Shown in pieces: positions 39,165-49,215 of a stretch of 64,000 nt of DNA. The translations under genes were made by a program, and so were the position numbers. The notes below the pieces were generated by a model. It was given only the letters and a program-made list of their open reading frames with translations. It searched no databases and was not told the origin of the DNA. Location of the stretch: NCBI GenBank assembly GCA_023079485.1, contig CM041084.1, forward strand, positions 121,818,467 through 121,882,466, written 5' to 3'. Within the stretch, counting starts at the first letter, position 1, and every line of letters begins with the position of its first letter. This DNA is from Archilochus colubris. Taxonomy: Eukaryota > Chordata > Aves > Apodiformes > Trochilidae.

Positions 39165-42100
39165 CTTCTCCTTCTGCATTCTTTGGACACTAGTTCTACT
39201 TCTTATGATGCTTACGAGTGAAACTTCTTCATTTGTATAGGACATAGGCCTTTTGGAGGTGTAGCAGTGTATGTTACCCAGGGTATTGATTAATAATATA
39301 GAGATGTCTTGTTACTTGGCTGAAATCCAAGACAGCAACTAAGCCTATCGACTTTTCTCATCCTCCACCATTCTTTAAGTCATTTCAGCTAATTTTAAAC
39401 ACAGCTTTTGGAGGAAAGAGTTGTAAGGACAAAGAGAAAAGTCTAGGGTACCCACATTTCTATAAATTTTATGGAACCAAAAACCTGAGCAAAGAAATGA
39501 TGCTGTCCCAGGGCTGTATTGCAAGCTATAACCCATTATCAAGCAAAGTAACACTTTGTGGGAGGAAAGACAAAGCACAGCTGAGGGGGACATGAAATAA
39601 GGTAGTATCTTATCACTTACCTAGGAATTCAGTCCTGTGACAGCAATTTTCATCTGTCTTTATGCTCACAAAACTGCTTTCTTTAATTTGCTGGTTCAGT
39701 TGGCAGAAGCAGTGAGGTTTGCAGCCTTCTTGTTTCAGTTCAGCTGCATGTAACAGAGTACTGTTTTCACTACTTAAAAAAAAAAACAACGCTTAATTTA
39801 GTAGAACTTGTGGAACTGCAACCTCAGGATTTAATGCAGGAATATCTGTAAATGCAATTAGTAAGAAATTCAAGTTACATTTCACAGAAGTGGTAGCAAA
39901 TTCCACTTTCCATAGAGATGAAGAAAAAAAGGTTTTTTTGAGTGAATGGTAATTCCTTAAGCACTGGTACAATGAATAGTTACAGACTGCTGGGCGTTGA
40001 GCCATTCATTGGAAGGAGAGCTCTTGGGTGATGTCAGTGAAGTTCCATATTTATGCAGTAATGTCTAAAGATAATGCCAATTCAAAACAGAATGGTGTTT
40101 GACATTTTGGAGAAGACACAGACAGGAAAACTTGGAAGTGTTAATAAATGTATGTTTGGTAACATTCTTTTTTGATCATAATGTTGTTAGTAATGCCATA
40201 TTGAGCCTATTGAAATATGAGCATCTTGAAAATGAACTTTGAAATAAAGTTCTCCACAAGCAGGCTTTTCTATGACTTGATAGCTAGTTTCATTGCTAAA
40301 TAAAATAAGCTTGAGATTTCCCTCATTGCTTTCAATGTTTTAGGGAATGTTTTGTGAAGATTATAATCTTACAGAAGACTATTTTGTGGAATGCAGTTTG
40401 TACAATTTAGGGAATTGCTCATGGAGTATGGTACTGCTCCATTTTGCCAGCCTTACAGCCCTGTAGCTTGTTCCACCTCAGTCAGTCTTATTTGCTTGTA
40501 CTGCTCCTGATGCACTGATCAGCAGCTTCCAAAGTAGCAAACTAATATTCTTCTTTTTGGTTTTCTTTGTTTGATTTTATTTTCTGTGCTAAAATGAAAT
40601 TAATGTCTTGGTGGGAGTGATAACTATGACTTTGGGCTGGTGCTACACTGTTGACAAAATCCAAGCCTGTAGGTTGATTACTTTTCAGGTTTTGCACATC
40701 CTTTTCTACAGACCAGTTGCAATAAGTTGTTTCACTTCAAATATCTTTTAACCTTGTTGGATGATATTCTTGCAGTGAACAGGTCAGATAAGTAAAACTT
40801 GTGTTGTTGTCTTACTTTATCACAGCTGACCTCAACTGTTCCCCTTCACCTTTACAAGTTATATGCTTCATTACTACATAGCTGATCTATTTGGCATTGA
40901 GATGTCTTTACAATGGGCAAAGAACAAATAGTAGACTTCTCTTTTGGCTCAGTATTTTTCAGTGTTTCAAGAAGAGGGCACTAAATGGGAAGAAATTCAC
41001 ATGCTCATTAAACATTTTTAATTGAGAGGCACTCCGGTATTATATATTATATATTGCTGACCTCTCTCATTCCCTAGGTGTTTGTTTTGTGGCTTGTTTG
41101 TTTTGAGTTGGTTTGTTTGGGTTTTCTTTTGGTTTGATTCAGTTCTAGTGGTGTCATTTTGGGGGTTTTGTGGTTTTTGGTTTAGTTTGGTTTTTCTTTG
41201 GTTTGGGGCCTTTTTGTTTGTTTGGGTTTTTTTAAACAGTTTCCTGTTTCATAGTGGTTTTTCCTACCAGTAAAATTATCCTTTCAGCCATTCAACATTT
41301 GCCATGGGACACCAAAGCTTGATAGCAATTAAATGCTTTTTAAGTCAGACTTGCAATGATATTTGATATAATTATATTTAGACTAAATAAAATATGGTGT
41401 AGAACCCTTCTTGTCTTCACAGACACAGCAAACTCACACCACGAACTGAAGGTTCGAACGTGAGGGATAGAATGATGATAAAGAATGTCCAGGTTTTGTG
41501 AAGTTATTCAGAGTTGAGGGTGAGGAAGGGTTGTCTTTACATAGCTATTTTTAAAATTAAAGATGTTTCTAAAAATGAGGGGTTCTTATTTAAAGCGAGA
41601 AAGCTGAATCTGTTACTGCTGTTAGTGTTTGTGATGACTTCAAGGATTTCTTCAGTGACCAGAAACAGCAGTAGGAACTGAGCAGTAAGAATCCTATGAA
41701 ATTGTGTAGTTTCAGCTACTGCAGTAGCTAAAGTTTCTCACTGTATGCAGCTGTGCAGTGTTGCTTTTATGACTATGTTCTCTCTCTGCAATCATAGAAA
41801 TACTGCTTAGAAGAGAAAGAAGTGTACAGCTGTGGGAGTGCTGTTTTTACGTAGTGGTTCTTTCCTTTGGAGTACTGCTCTAGCAGTCCCTGAGTCCCCT
41901 ACTACATCCAAACTTGAAACGTGAGGAAAGCTACAGCTGAAGCATGGTAGCCTAGATTTTTGTGAAAACCTTGGAGTACAAACTGGACTACAGTAAAAGC
42001 AGAGTGATCAGCAAGAGAAAGTGCCTTCCCCACTCCCTTCCTTGAGCTCTGGTTATAATTCCATAACTTATGGAGACCAAAAAAAAAAAAATCCCATCAT

Positions 42101-42993
42101 GTTAGGTTTATAGCAGATAATACCAGCAGGGATGCAAATCTTTCTCTTACTAAAAGTTGAGAGAAAAGTTTGCTTGTATCTTTGGCACATCTTATTTTAA
42201 TTCACATCATCACAATGTTCCATAAGAGCACGAGAAATAATTGAGTTTGAAATAAAGATTCTGAGTTTATATCTAGCTTATAGAGCATAGCTTTCCAATC
42301 TCTGCATTACAGTTTAGGTCTTCAGCTTGCTCTATTCATATGTCTCCACTCATTTCAGTGACTTTAAGTAATGCATTCACTTTGGTGTAGCTCCCACACC
42401 AAAATAAATTGAGCCTGAAGAGGTCTGTATACAATGCCCAAGCCTATCATACTAACAGAGAGGAAAAGTACCCAAAACATATGGATGAGCCTATGGATGA
42501 GCCCTGTGTTCTGCATGCAAAAGTGTTATCAATTTCTACTTTCTTGCTCCTTACACTCTGCATTTTTTGCAGAAAAGAACTTTCTTCCACCCCCTACCTA
42601 CCTCCTACTTCCCAGCTAATATTAAAAGCAGAGACAGCTCTGTAAAGAAATTATGTTGCTGAGGTCATTGGTTTTTTAAAATACTCACTAGCACTTTATG
42701 CAGTATGAAAAATGAAGTTGTTTAAGATACTGTTGAATACAGATTGCATAAAACTCACACACTTTGTTGGGGTTTTTTGTTTGTTTAGGGGTTTTTTTGT
42801 TTTTTGTTTTTGCATTGTATTGCTTCTTTTCCTAATTTATCCAAATATTGAGAACAGGGCATATTCTTTTGCTGCTTACTGTATAGAAAATCTACTCTAC
42901 AATGAGAACTCTCCAGTTCTTCTATTTCCATGCCATAATGTAATCTGTTTTTCTATTGTTCTAAGTGTTGTTCTTTTTCTTTCTCCCATCCAG
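39165..42993. other. PKIA: PKIA intron 1, last part
   Basis: AT-rich intron ending in the acceptor before the first coding exon. The most distinctive content is a 158-bp G/T-rich tract (41079-41236) and a second such tract at 42765-42811, only 180 bp before the acceptor. The immediate 3' splice site has a good pyrimidine tract, TTCTTTTTCTTTCTCCCATC then CAG (42971-42993). Confidence 0.65.
41079..41236 (+). repeat. Long G/T-rich low-complexity tract
   Basis: Nearly pure T and G over about 158 bp, made of irregular TTTGTTTG and TTTGGG words with only a few interruptions. The long open frame through it is an artefact of having few A residues and hence few stops. Confidence 0.8.
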
Positions 42994-43020
42994 GTACTGC
43001 TATGTGGATATTTGTTAGCA
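42994..43020 (+). other. PKIA: PKIA 5' UTR segment of the first coding exon
   Basis: These are the 27 bases between the acceptor (CAG ending at 42993) and the PKIA ATG. They contain an upstream ATG at 43002, with G at -3. It opens an eight-codon frame that runs past the PKIA start in another phase and stops at 43026-43028. The main ATG also has a G at -3. Confidence 0.85.
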
Positions 43021-43171
43021 ATGACTGATGTGGAATCTACATATGCAGACTTTATTGCTTCAGGAAGAACAGGTAGAAGAAATGCATTACATGACATACT
43101 TGTGTCCTCTCCAGGTGGGAACTCTAGTGAATTAGCCTTAAAGTTATCAGAGCTTGACATAAACAAATCAG
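43021..43171 (+). CDS. PKIA: PKIA coding exon A: cAMP-dependent protein kinase inhibitor alpha, residues 1-50
   Basis: PKIA binds the free catalytic subunit of PKA as a pseudosubstrate, blocks its active site, and carries it out of the nucleus. The exon starts MTDVESTYADFIASGRTGRR. Visible determinants (numbered with Met as 1) are Phe11 (the P-11 aromatic anchor), Arg16 at P-6, Arg19-Arg20 at P-3/P-2, Asn21, and Ala22 at the phospho-acceptor position, followed by Leu23 at P+1. The CRM1-type nuclear export signal is LALKLSELDI, residues 38-47. The start is chosen because it is the family start and the acceptor lies 27 bases upstream. The exon ends AAATCAG|GTAAGT after the first base of codon 51 (phase 1). 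From memory, mammalian PKIA has Ile at P+1 and Ala-Gly inside the export signal; both differences here are conservative or outside the key leucines. Confidence 0.97.
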
Positions 43172-43204
43172 GTAAGTACATTTTAGTCTTTTAGTACCTT
43201 TATT

Positions 43205-43228
43205 TAAAAATAAATAAATAAATAAAAA
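43205..43228. repeat. (TAAA)n microsatellite
   Basis: Several tandem TAAA units, 34 bp inside intron 2 from the donor. Confidence 0.85.
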
Positions 43229-44283
43229 TTGGTACTCAAAACATAGTTTATGTGCATGTATTACTCCCATGTCTCTCAGCCACAGAAATACTTTTTTCTG
43301 GTAATGGAAGATCAGCGGTTGTTTCCTGTAATAAGAAGCACAGATTTCATAAATAGGAAGCATGATTATTTGCAGCAACAACATGCTACTGAAAAAAAGA
43401 AAGGTCATTCTGAAGTGAGTGCCTAGTGGCATAGTCCCTGTCAGGATAAATTTTATTGAAAATCAAAAATAAGGGAGAAAATACAGAAAATTTCATGAAA
43501 ACCCAACTCTTCATAATATGCTTTAATGGAAGATTTTTGGTTTGAAGCCTGTAGGAGAAGCCATGTGTCTGCTTGAAAGGTTATTGTGGAGGTTAACTAT
43601 GTGTTAAGCTGCCAGAGGACAGGGCAATAGCAATTCATTGTTGTTTGTTTTACTTGGATCTTTTTTCTGAGTAAATGCTCTTTCTTCTGCTCACACTTCA
43701 TCCTTTTTTTAGGGTGATAAGCACTAATGCAATCCTAAATCGTACTTCACGTCCAATATTACCAAAAATTTTAGCTGGTTGTGTACCTTCAATTGAGAGA
43801 AAGGGGGGCCAGTGTATGGTGAAGGGCCTTACATTAAATAAAAATAGTATTATGGCTGTGCAATTATTTTTATGTTACAAAGATGGAGGTCGATAAACAG
43901 ATCTTACAGATATTTGAAAGCCCTTTTCTCATTTTAGAAAAGAGATCTTGAGCTTATTTTGGTAACAGCTGAAGAAAACAAATGCAGCAAAGAACAAATC
44001 GATGTTAAGTAGCTGCCCTGTTTGTGCACATACTTTTTTCAGAGACACCAGCAAGTGGCAGTCTCAACATTGGACAACAAAATATGGGTGGGAAGTGGTT
44101 GTAGTGCTGTTTTGAGAGGAGGGTTCTTATTTTTTTTTTTTTTTTAGCTTTCAGACTAATGTACATCCTAAGTTAGTCCTTTGGCAGTTACCAGTTTGGA
44201 GTCTATAGCTTCTAGATGCATGCAATTCTAGCTGGGCAGGGCCTTTATTTTTTTTATTCAATTTAAAAAGGAAAGCTCTATTA

Positions 44284-44297
44284 GTGTGTGTGTGTGT
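44284..44297. repeat. (GT)7 microsatellite
   Basis: Seven uninterrupted GT units in PKIA intron 2. Confidence 0.9.
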
Positions 44298-45020
44298 AGG
44301 TGTATCTATTTATTTTAATGTGTGAATATGTAGAAAATGTTGGAAAAATATAAAGTAGGTGGCATTTAAAATGTGTAATGCCAACCTTCCTTATTGCTTC
44401 AATTTTCTTCAGTATCAAATTTACACTTATCAAAATTATCTTTGATCTTGTTCATTTAGAAGAAAGAACCAAACCCTATTTTTAAGTTAAGGTGTTGGAG
44501 TGTAAGTGATCGTAAGCCCAAACTGTGTTCTTTTGTGAGCTATAAAAAGGATGTGACTTTTGCCTTTAATACATGTTGGTAAGCATTTTCTACATGCAGT
44601 TAGCTCTATAATGCTGAGAATGGTTTAGATAACAGTTAGCAAAATTTTTAATGCATAATTCAGGAGTCAAATTTTTCTTGGATACCTGGGGTAACTTAGT
44701 CATTGCAGAAAAGCATACAGAGTTGGTCATAAAATTTACCTAGGTAGTAGATACACAAAAATCCCTGCATAGTTTTTCGGGAGGCTGTGTAGTTTGAATG
44801 ACATACAATGAAAACATATTTTAATTTTGTGTTATTGGTACACTTAGGTTCCAGATGAAAGCCTCCAAACCACAAATGCTGGGAAATGCATTGTATTATC
44901 ATTCACATGAGTATTAGTGTATTATTCCATCATGTATTTCCGAACAAAAGTGAGCTTAGAAAATCTTTTGTGTCCCAAATTCCAGTTTAGAATATACTAG
45001 TGGTTTTGGGATACGTATAT

Positions 45021-45530
45021 AGAATCACAAGACCAAGACCTTTAAGATCATAGGGTCCAGCTGTTAACCCAGCAGTACTAAGTCCACCACTAAACCATGT
45101 CCCTAAGCACCATATCTTTAAATACCTCTGGGGATGGTGACTCTACCACTTCTGTGGGCAGCCTGTTCTGGTGCCTGACAACCCTTTTGGTGAAGAAATG
45201 TTTCCTAATATTCAATCTAAGCCTGCCCTGGCACAACTTGAGGTCATTTCCTCTTGTTCAATAGCTTGTAACTTGGGAGAAAAGGCTGGCACCCACCTCC
45301 CTACCACCTTCTTTCAGGTAGTTGTAGAGAGCAATAATGTCTTGTTCAGCCTCCTTTTCTCCTATCTAAACAATTCCAGATCCCTCAGCTGCTTCTTCTA
45401 AAACTTGTGCTCTAGAGACTTCACCAGCTTTATTGCCCTTCTCTGGGTTTGCTCCAACACAGAAAAACTGCCCCAGAACTTCCACTCTGTGCTCCTGCAG
45501 GCTGCCTGCAGCTCAGATGTTCCTAGAGCA
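45021..45530 (-). mobile_element. CR1 LINE fragment, minus orientation
   Basis: On the plus strand it reads 'agaatcacaagaccaagacc', 'tttaagatcatagggtccag', 'gtgggcagcctgttctggtg', 'cctgacaacccttttggtga' and 'agaaatgtttcctaatattc'. These are the reverse complement of the CR1 3' half. About 510 bp in intron 2, antisense to PKIA. The distal edge is approximate. Confidence 0.85.
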
Positions 45531-46688
45531 GGTGCAGCACACCTGGCAGGATTAAGAGGAAAAAACACATTTGGGGGTTATGCCTTATTTCTTTCAGGGT
45601 GAATTTCAAACACTTTATGCTGAGTACTGTCTAATACAGACCAATACAGATATCAAGTTTACATTTGCTTTTCTTTAATTCTTCTTTTATAACAGCAATA
45701 TGCATTACCTTGCAAAAGTTCAAGTGCATTGGCTTTCAAATGTATGGTGTAATGGCAGAATAGGATACTGCAGACTGAAAAAAAATAAGCTACCTGAGCC
45801 TATTTAGTATATTTACTTTGAAAAACCATCAAGATTTCTTTCCTATAAAGAACAGGAACAGCTTTGGACTGCACTAGGCAGTGAGGGCATGTTGAAAGAC
45901 CACATTATTGATACCTCAAGTGCTGGTTAGTTCCCTCATTGATCAGTCAATGACATATAATCAAGATTTTACTGCATAATTAGGTATAGTACATATAATT
46001 AGTGTATAATTCTCACCCTTCAAAACAACTGTTCCAGTATTTGTTCATAATAAACTATCAACCTGCTATTATCTATGGAATGGGTGTATACACCCAAGTT
46101 CAAAATACAGGTTCCATATACTCTGTGGCAATACATTTTGTCTAAATATAATAAAGGCAACACTGTACATCTGATAAATAGAAAACAGTTCAATATTCAG
46201 AATATTAATTATTCAGGACCCTTGCAAGATACAAGAGACAAATTATGTCTTAACATTATTCCTTATCATGTACGCATAGCTAATTAGCCCAGTGTTTGGG
46301 GACTTCTGTCCTACTTGCACTTAACTTTCAGCGGTCTGAACGTGCATGGTAAACTGTTCAGATTGGGTATAATTGAGATTTTTTTTTGTCGTATAATCAC
46401 AGTATCATAGTGAAGAAATTGTCAAAAATGCCCTACTATTTTTGTTGAATTCTGAATTTCTAGCTACTTTAAGTCTATACTTAAAATGATAGTAGGAGTT
46501 GCAGCTAGTAATTTGTGCTTGAGGGTGTTTCACAAGGTGCTGTCTTAGCAGCACAAAGTTTCATATTTAATGCAAAGTTCAGTTTCAGTTTCTTTTTACT
46601 TTGTTTATAAGACTGATGGGTGAACAGCTGGGGTTTTGGGAGCAAGATCCCAGAAGGTGGATCACTTGTCCTTTCTTGTGTGTTATAG
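45531..46688. other. PKIA: PKIA intron 2, last part
   Basis: AT-rich sequence ending at the acceptor TTTCTTGTGTGTTATAG (46672-46688). The pyrimidine tract is interrupted by G residues, so the site looks weaker than that of the preceding exon. No other features are recognised. Confidence 0.75.
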
Positions 46689-46768
46689 AAGGAGAAGGAG
46701 ATGCACAACGAAATCCAAGTGAGCAAACCGGAGAGGCCCAAGGGGAGGCAGCAAAGCAAGAAAGCTGA
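46689..46768 (+). CDS. PKIA: PKIA coding exon B: residues 51-76 and stop
   Basis: The acceptor is ...GTTATAG|AAGGAG. Joining the last base of the previous exon (G) to AA gives Glu51, and the frame continues GEGDAQRNPSEQTGEAQGEA then AKQES and TGA at 46766-46768. This is the acidic, disordered C-terminal tail of PKIA. The total of 76 codons equals the usual family length including the initiator Met. The tail is not needed for kinase inhibition in known PKIs, and its divergence is expected to be higher than in exon A. There is no frameshift or premature stop. Confidence 0.96.
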
Positions 46769-48662
46769 CATTCGACTTTGACCGACTGGAACAGCTGCTG
46801 GATGATTTTTAGTCTACAAGAGCATGCTGGAACAAATTTGTTTCCATGAGCAAGCTGGTGGAAAAGAAAGTGCATGTGTCTTCACTGCTGGAACCCACTC
46901 AACACAATGATAAAAATGGGGGTGCAAGCTGTGGCAGAAGACAGAATATTCTCTACCTCTGTCATTAGCAATGGTTGAACATGTATTGATTTTTTGGGAT
47001 AGTGTCATCAGATGGATCCCTTCATAAATGACTACTTGATGGGAACACTTTTAGAAAGTAGAACAGGTAAATCTTGTAGCAAATGGCCTTTGAAAAGTTA
47101 GAGGATCCCATTGTATATCTTAAGCAAAGGCTTGTGTGATCCTCAGTGTTTAAAATTCTCTGGCCAAAGTGTTCACCCGTTAAAAGAACTGTAAAGAAAG
47201 CACTGTTTTTAGAACCTTGCGTCTGTTTTACAGCTGTTATTTACAATGTTTTTTGTATTGTACAACTTAAATGCTCCACACTGCCCCTTCTCAACTGCTT
47301 ATGAAGAATATTTCTGTTACTGTGAATTTTTCTACCACGCGTTTTGAAAGGGCTGGGTTTTTGCATAATGTGGTGATGTGCACATGATAGATTTAAAACA
47401 TCAACTGCTAAATTGATTATGCCTAAACCTAAATTACTCAGCAACACTCTAATTTGTTACTAGATAAGCCTTCAAAACGATTTGTTAATGTGAATACTTC
47501 AGTGTGTTTGGTGTTGTTGGTACAGTTTTGCCACTTGCTTGTAGTTAGTTGCATATCAGAGACTCAAGCTGAACCTTTATGTTACTCTTCCCCATTTTTC
47601 TAATTTTACTCTCAATTTCTTAATCCTTCTCGGAGATACTTTTTTTTAAAAAATGTTAGTCCAAGTATTTTATTGTTATGGTAGTTTTAAGAATACATTT
47701 ATAACCTTATATAGGTTAAAAGTCAAAAATTTCATGGTGCTAGAGATTTTCCTGGTTCACATTGTTAAAGATGGGCCTTGTTTACACACGGGATAATAAC
47801 TGGCATAGGTTATTGCCAATTATGTATTCTGGAATGAGTTTTAGATTGCAGGGTAGTCCAACTAGTGGATTGTGGGCTGGATCCATCTAGGGAGACTATT
47901 ACTTCTTTTCCTTTGCCTAAGTTGATTGGGCTGTTGTGTTTGCAGAGGCAGTAGCTTGTTACTGATGTGCCAGGTACAGCCAAGTGCTAGAAGCTAGTAC
48001 AGCAGCCTGTTGGCTGGGATGTGGAGAGTGAAGTGAGAGACTTGGCACCTAGCACTCAAAAGACTAGATTTTTACCATTTCAACTATTCCATAATGACAG
48101 TCCAAACCAGACATTCATTGAAATACCAGGATACGTTGGCCATCCAAGGGATTACTTAAAATATCATCAAATTAATGGCCTATTCTGTAGTAGCTATGCT
48201 GACTGAATTCCTTCCCCATCCCACCACAATAGAGAAGGCTGCACATGAGGCTTAATACTGAAAAATGGGGCAGCCACAACCTCTGTGTGAATAAGGTGAG
48301 TAGAGTGACTGAGTAGTAAACCGTGGCAATCACATAAGCACCAATCACAATCAGAAGATTTGTTTTCTTTTATTAACAGGAGGTGATATCACTTTATATA
48401 TAGTATATATATTATATATATTTTTGTGTTGTTGTTGGTTTCAAATGTTATGCACTTTTTAATGTTTGTAAACTTTTACTAATGAATAGTGTGATTGCTT
48501 CCTGAATATATTAATCATCAGTTAAGAAAACATCTTTGTGGCCACAGTTGTTTGTTTCTACCATGTGTATCATAGTACTTGTCACCTGAAACTCTTTTGT
48601 GAGATGTGTGAAGGAAAAAAACCACACTTCTGATCAGTATTATGAGCTCATTTATTAGTGTT

Positions 48663-48668
48663 AATAAA
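48663..48668 (+). terminator. PKIA: Candidate poly(A) signal, proximal
   Basis: Canonical AATAAA, 1.9 kb after the PKIA stop, with a GT-rich downstream element starting about 20 bases later. Confidence 0.45.
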
Positions 48669-49191
48669 AAACAAGCCAGCAGTATGCTTGTGGCTCATTA
48701 GTGTAATATTAATTCTCACCTCTTTCTGTTTGGAAGCTGAATGCCTCGCTGTCTTATTTGCTGTCAGATGCCCAATCTTCTTGGTAACAGTAGTCCATTT
48801 GCTTTTAAATACTATTTGAAAATACAAATAACCTTTAACTAGTTATTTATTCATTTGTTTCACTTGGTGTTCCTTTCAAAGTTAATACATAATTATTGAT
48901 CTTTTAAAATTATTTTTCCCTTGCATCAAGTCTTCAAGTTGAACTGGTTGCCCCTTTGACATGTACTAGTTACTGTCAATCTAGCACAAACATTGGAAAG
49001 AAATAAGATTTTTATAGTGTTATAGTGTTACTTTATTGATGATCAATGAAAAATCATCAATAGAATGTCATGGAAAAAGGCAATAGTGGAATAAGTAATT
49101 ACAGTACATTAAAGTGTTGGCTTTCCTTATTTTGCATCAGTGCTTTTCTTTATTTCAGTACCTCTTCCTTTTTAATTCTTCTGTGTTGTGA

Positions 49192-49197
49192 AATAAA
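49192..49197 (+). terminator. PKIA: Candidate poly(A) signal, distal
   Basis: Canonical AATAAA within AAATAAAAAT, 2.4 kb after the PKIA stop, followed by a long T-rich stretch. Confidence 0.4.
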
Positions 49198-49215
49198 AAT
49201 AATTTCAGCCTTTCT

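Larger units (their letters stand above)
43172..45020. other. PKIA: PKIA intron 2, first part
   Basis: Starts with a strong donor (GTAAGTAC). Contains a TAAA microsatellite (43205-43228), a T16 run (44130-44145) and a (GT)7 run (44284-44297). No additional exon was recognised. Confidence 0.75.
46769..49215 (+). other. PKIA: PKIA 3' UTR (end uncertain)
   Basis: Long AT-rich untranslated sequence after the stop, consistent with the multi-kilobase PKIA mRNAs known in vertebrates. The first convincing poly(A) signal is AATAAA at 48663-48668, followed after about 20 bases by a GT-rich stretch (GTATGCTTGTGGC). A second AATAAA is at 49192-49197, followed by a T-rich element. An alternating TATA tract lies at 48393-48425. 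Which end is used cannot be decided from sequence. Confidence 0.6.

Noticed and set aside
41082..41273. A 63-codon Phe/Trp/Val-rich frame
   Set aside because: Translation of a G/T low-complexity tract; A is nearly absent, so stops are rare.
42712..43194. A 160-codon frame starting at 42712 that includes the PKIA exon
   Set aside because: Its upstream part reads through the intron, a G/T tract and the polypyrimidine tract; a clear splice acceptor at 42993 and the family start at 43021 define the real exon.
42897..43432. Minus-strand frames opposite the PKIA exon
   Set aside because: Shadow frames of the real coding exon and its flanks, with no protein resemblance.
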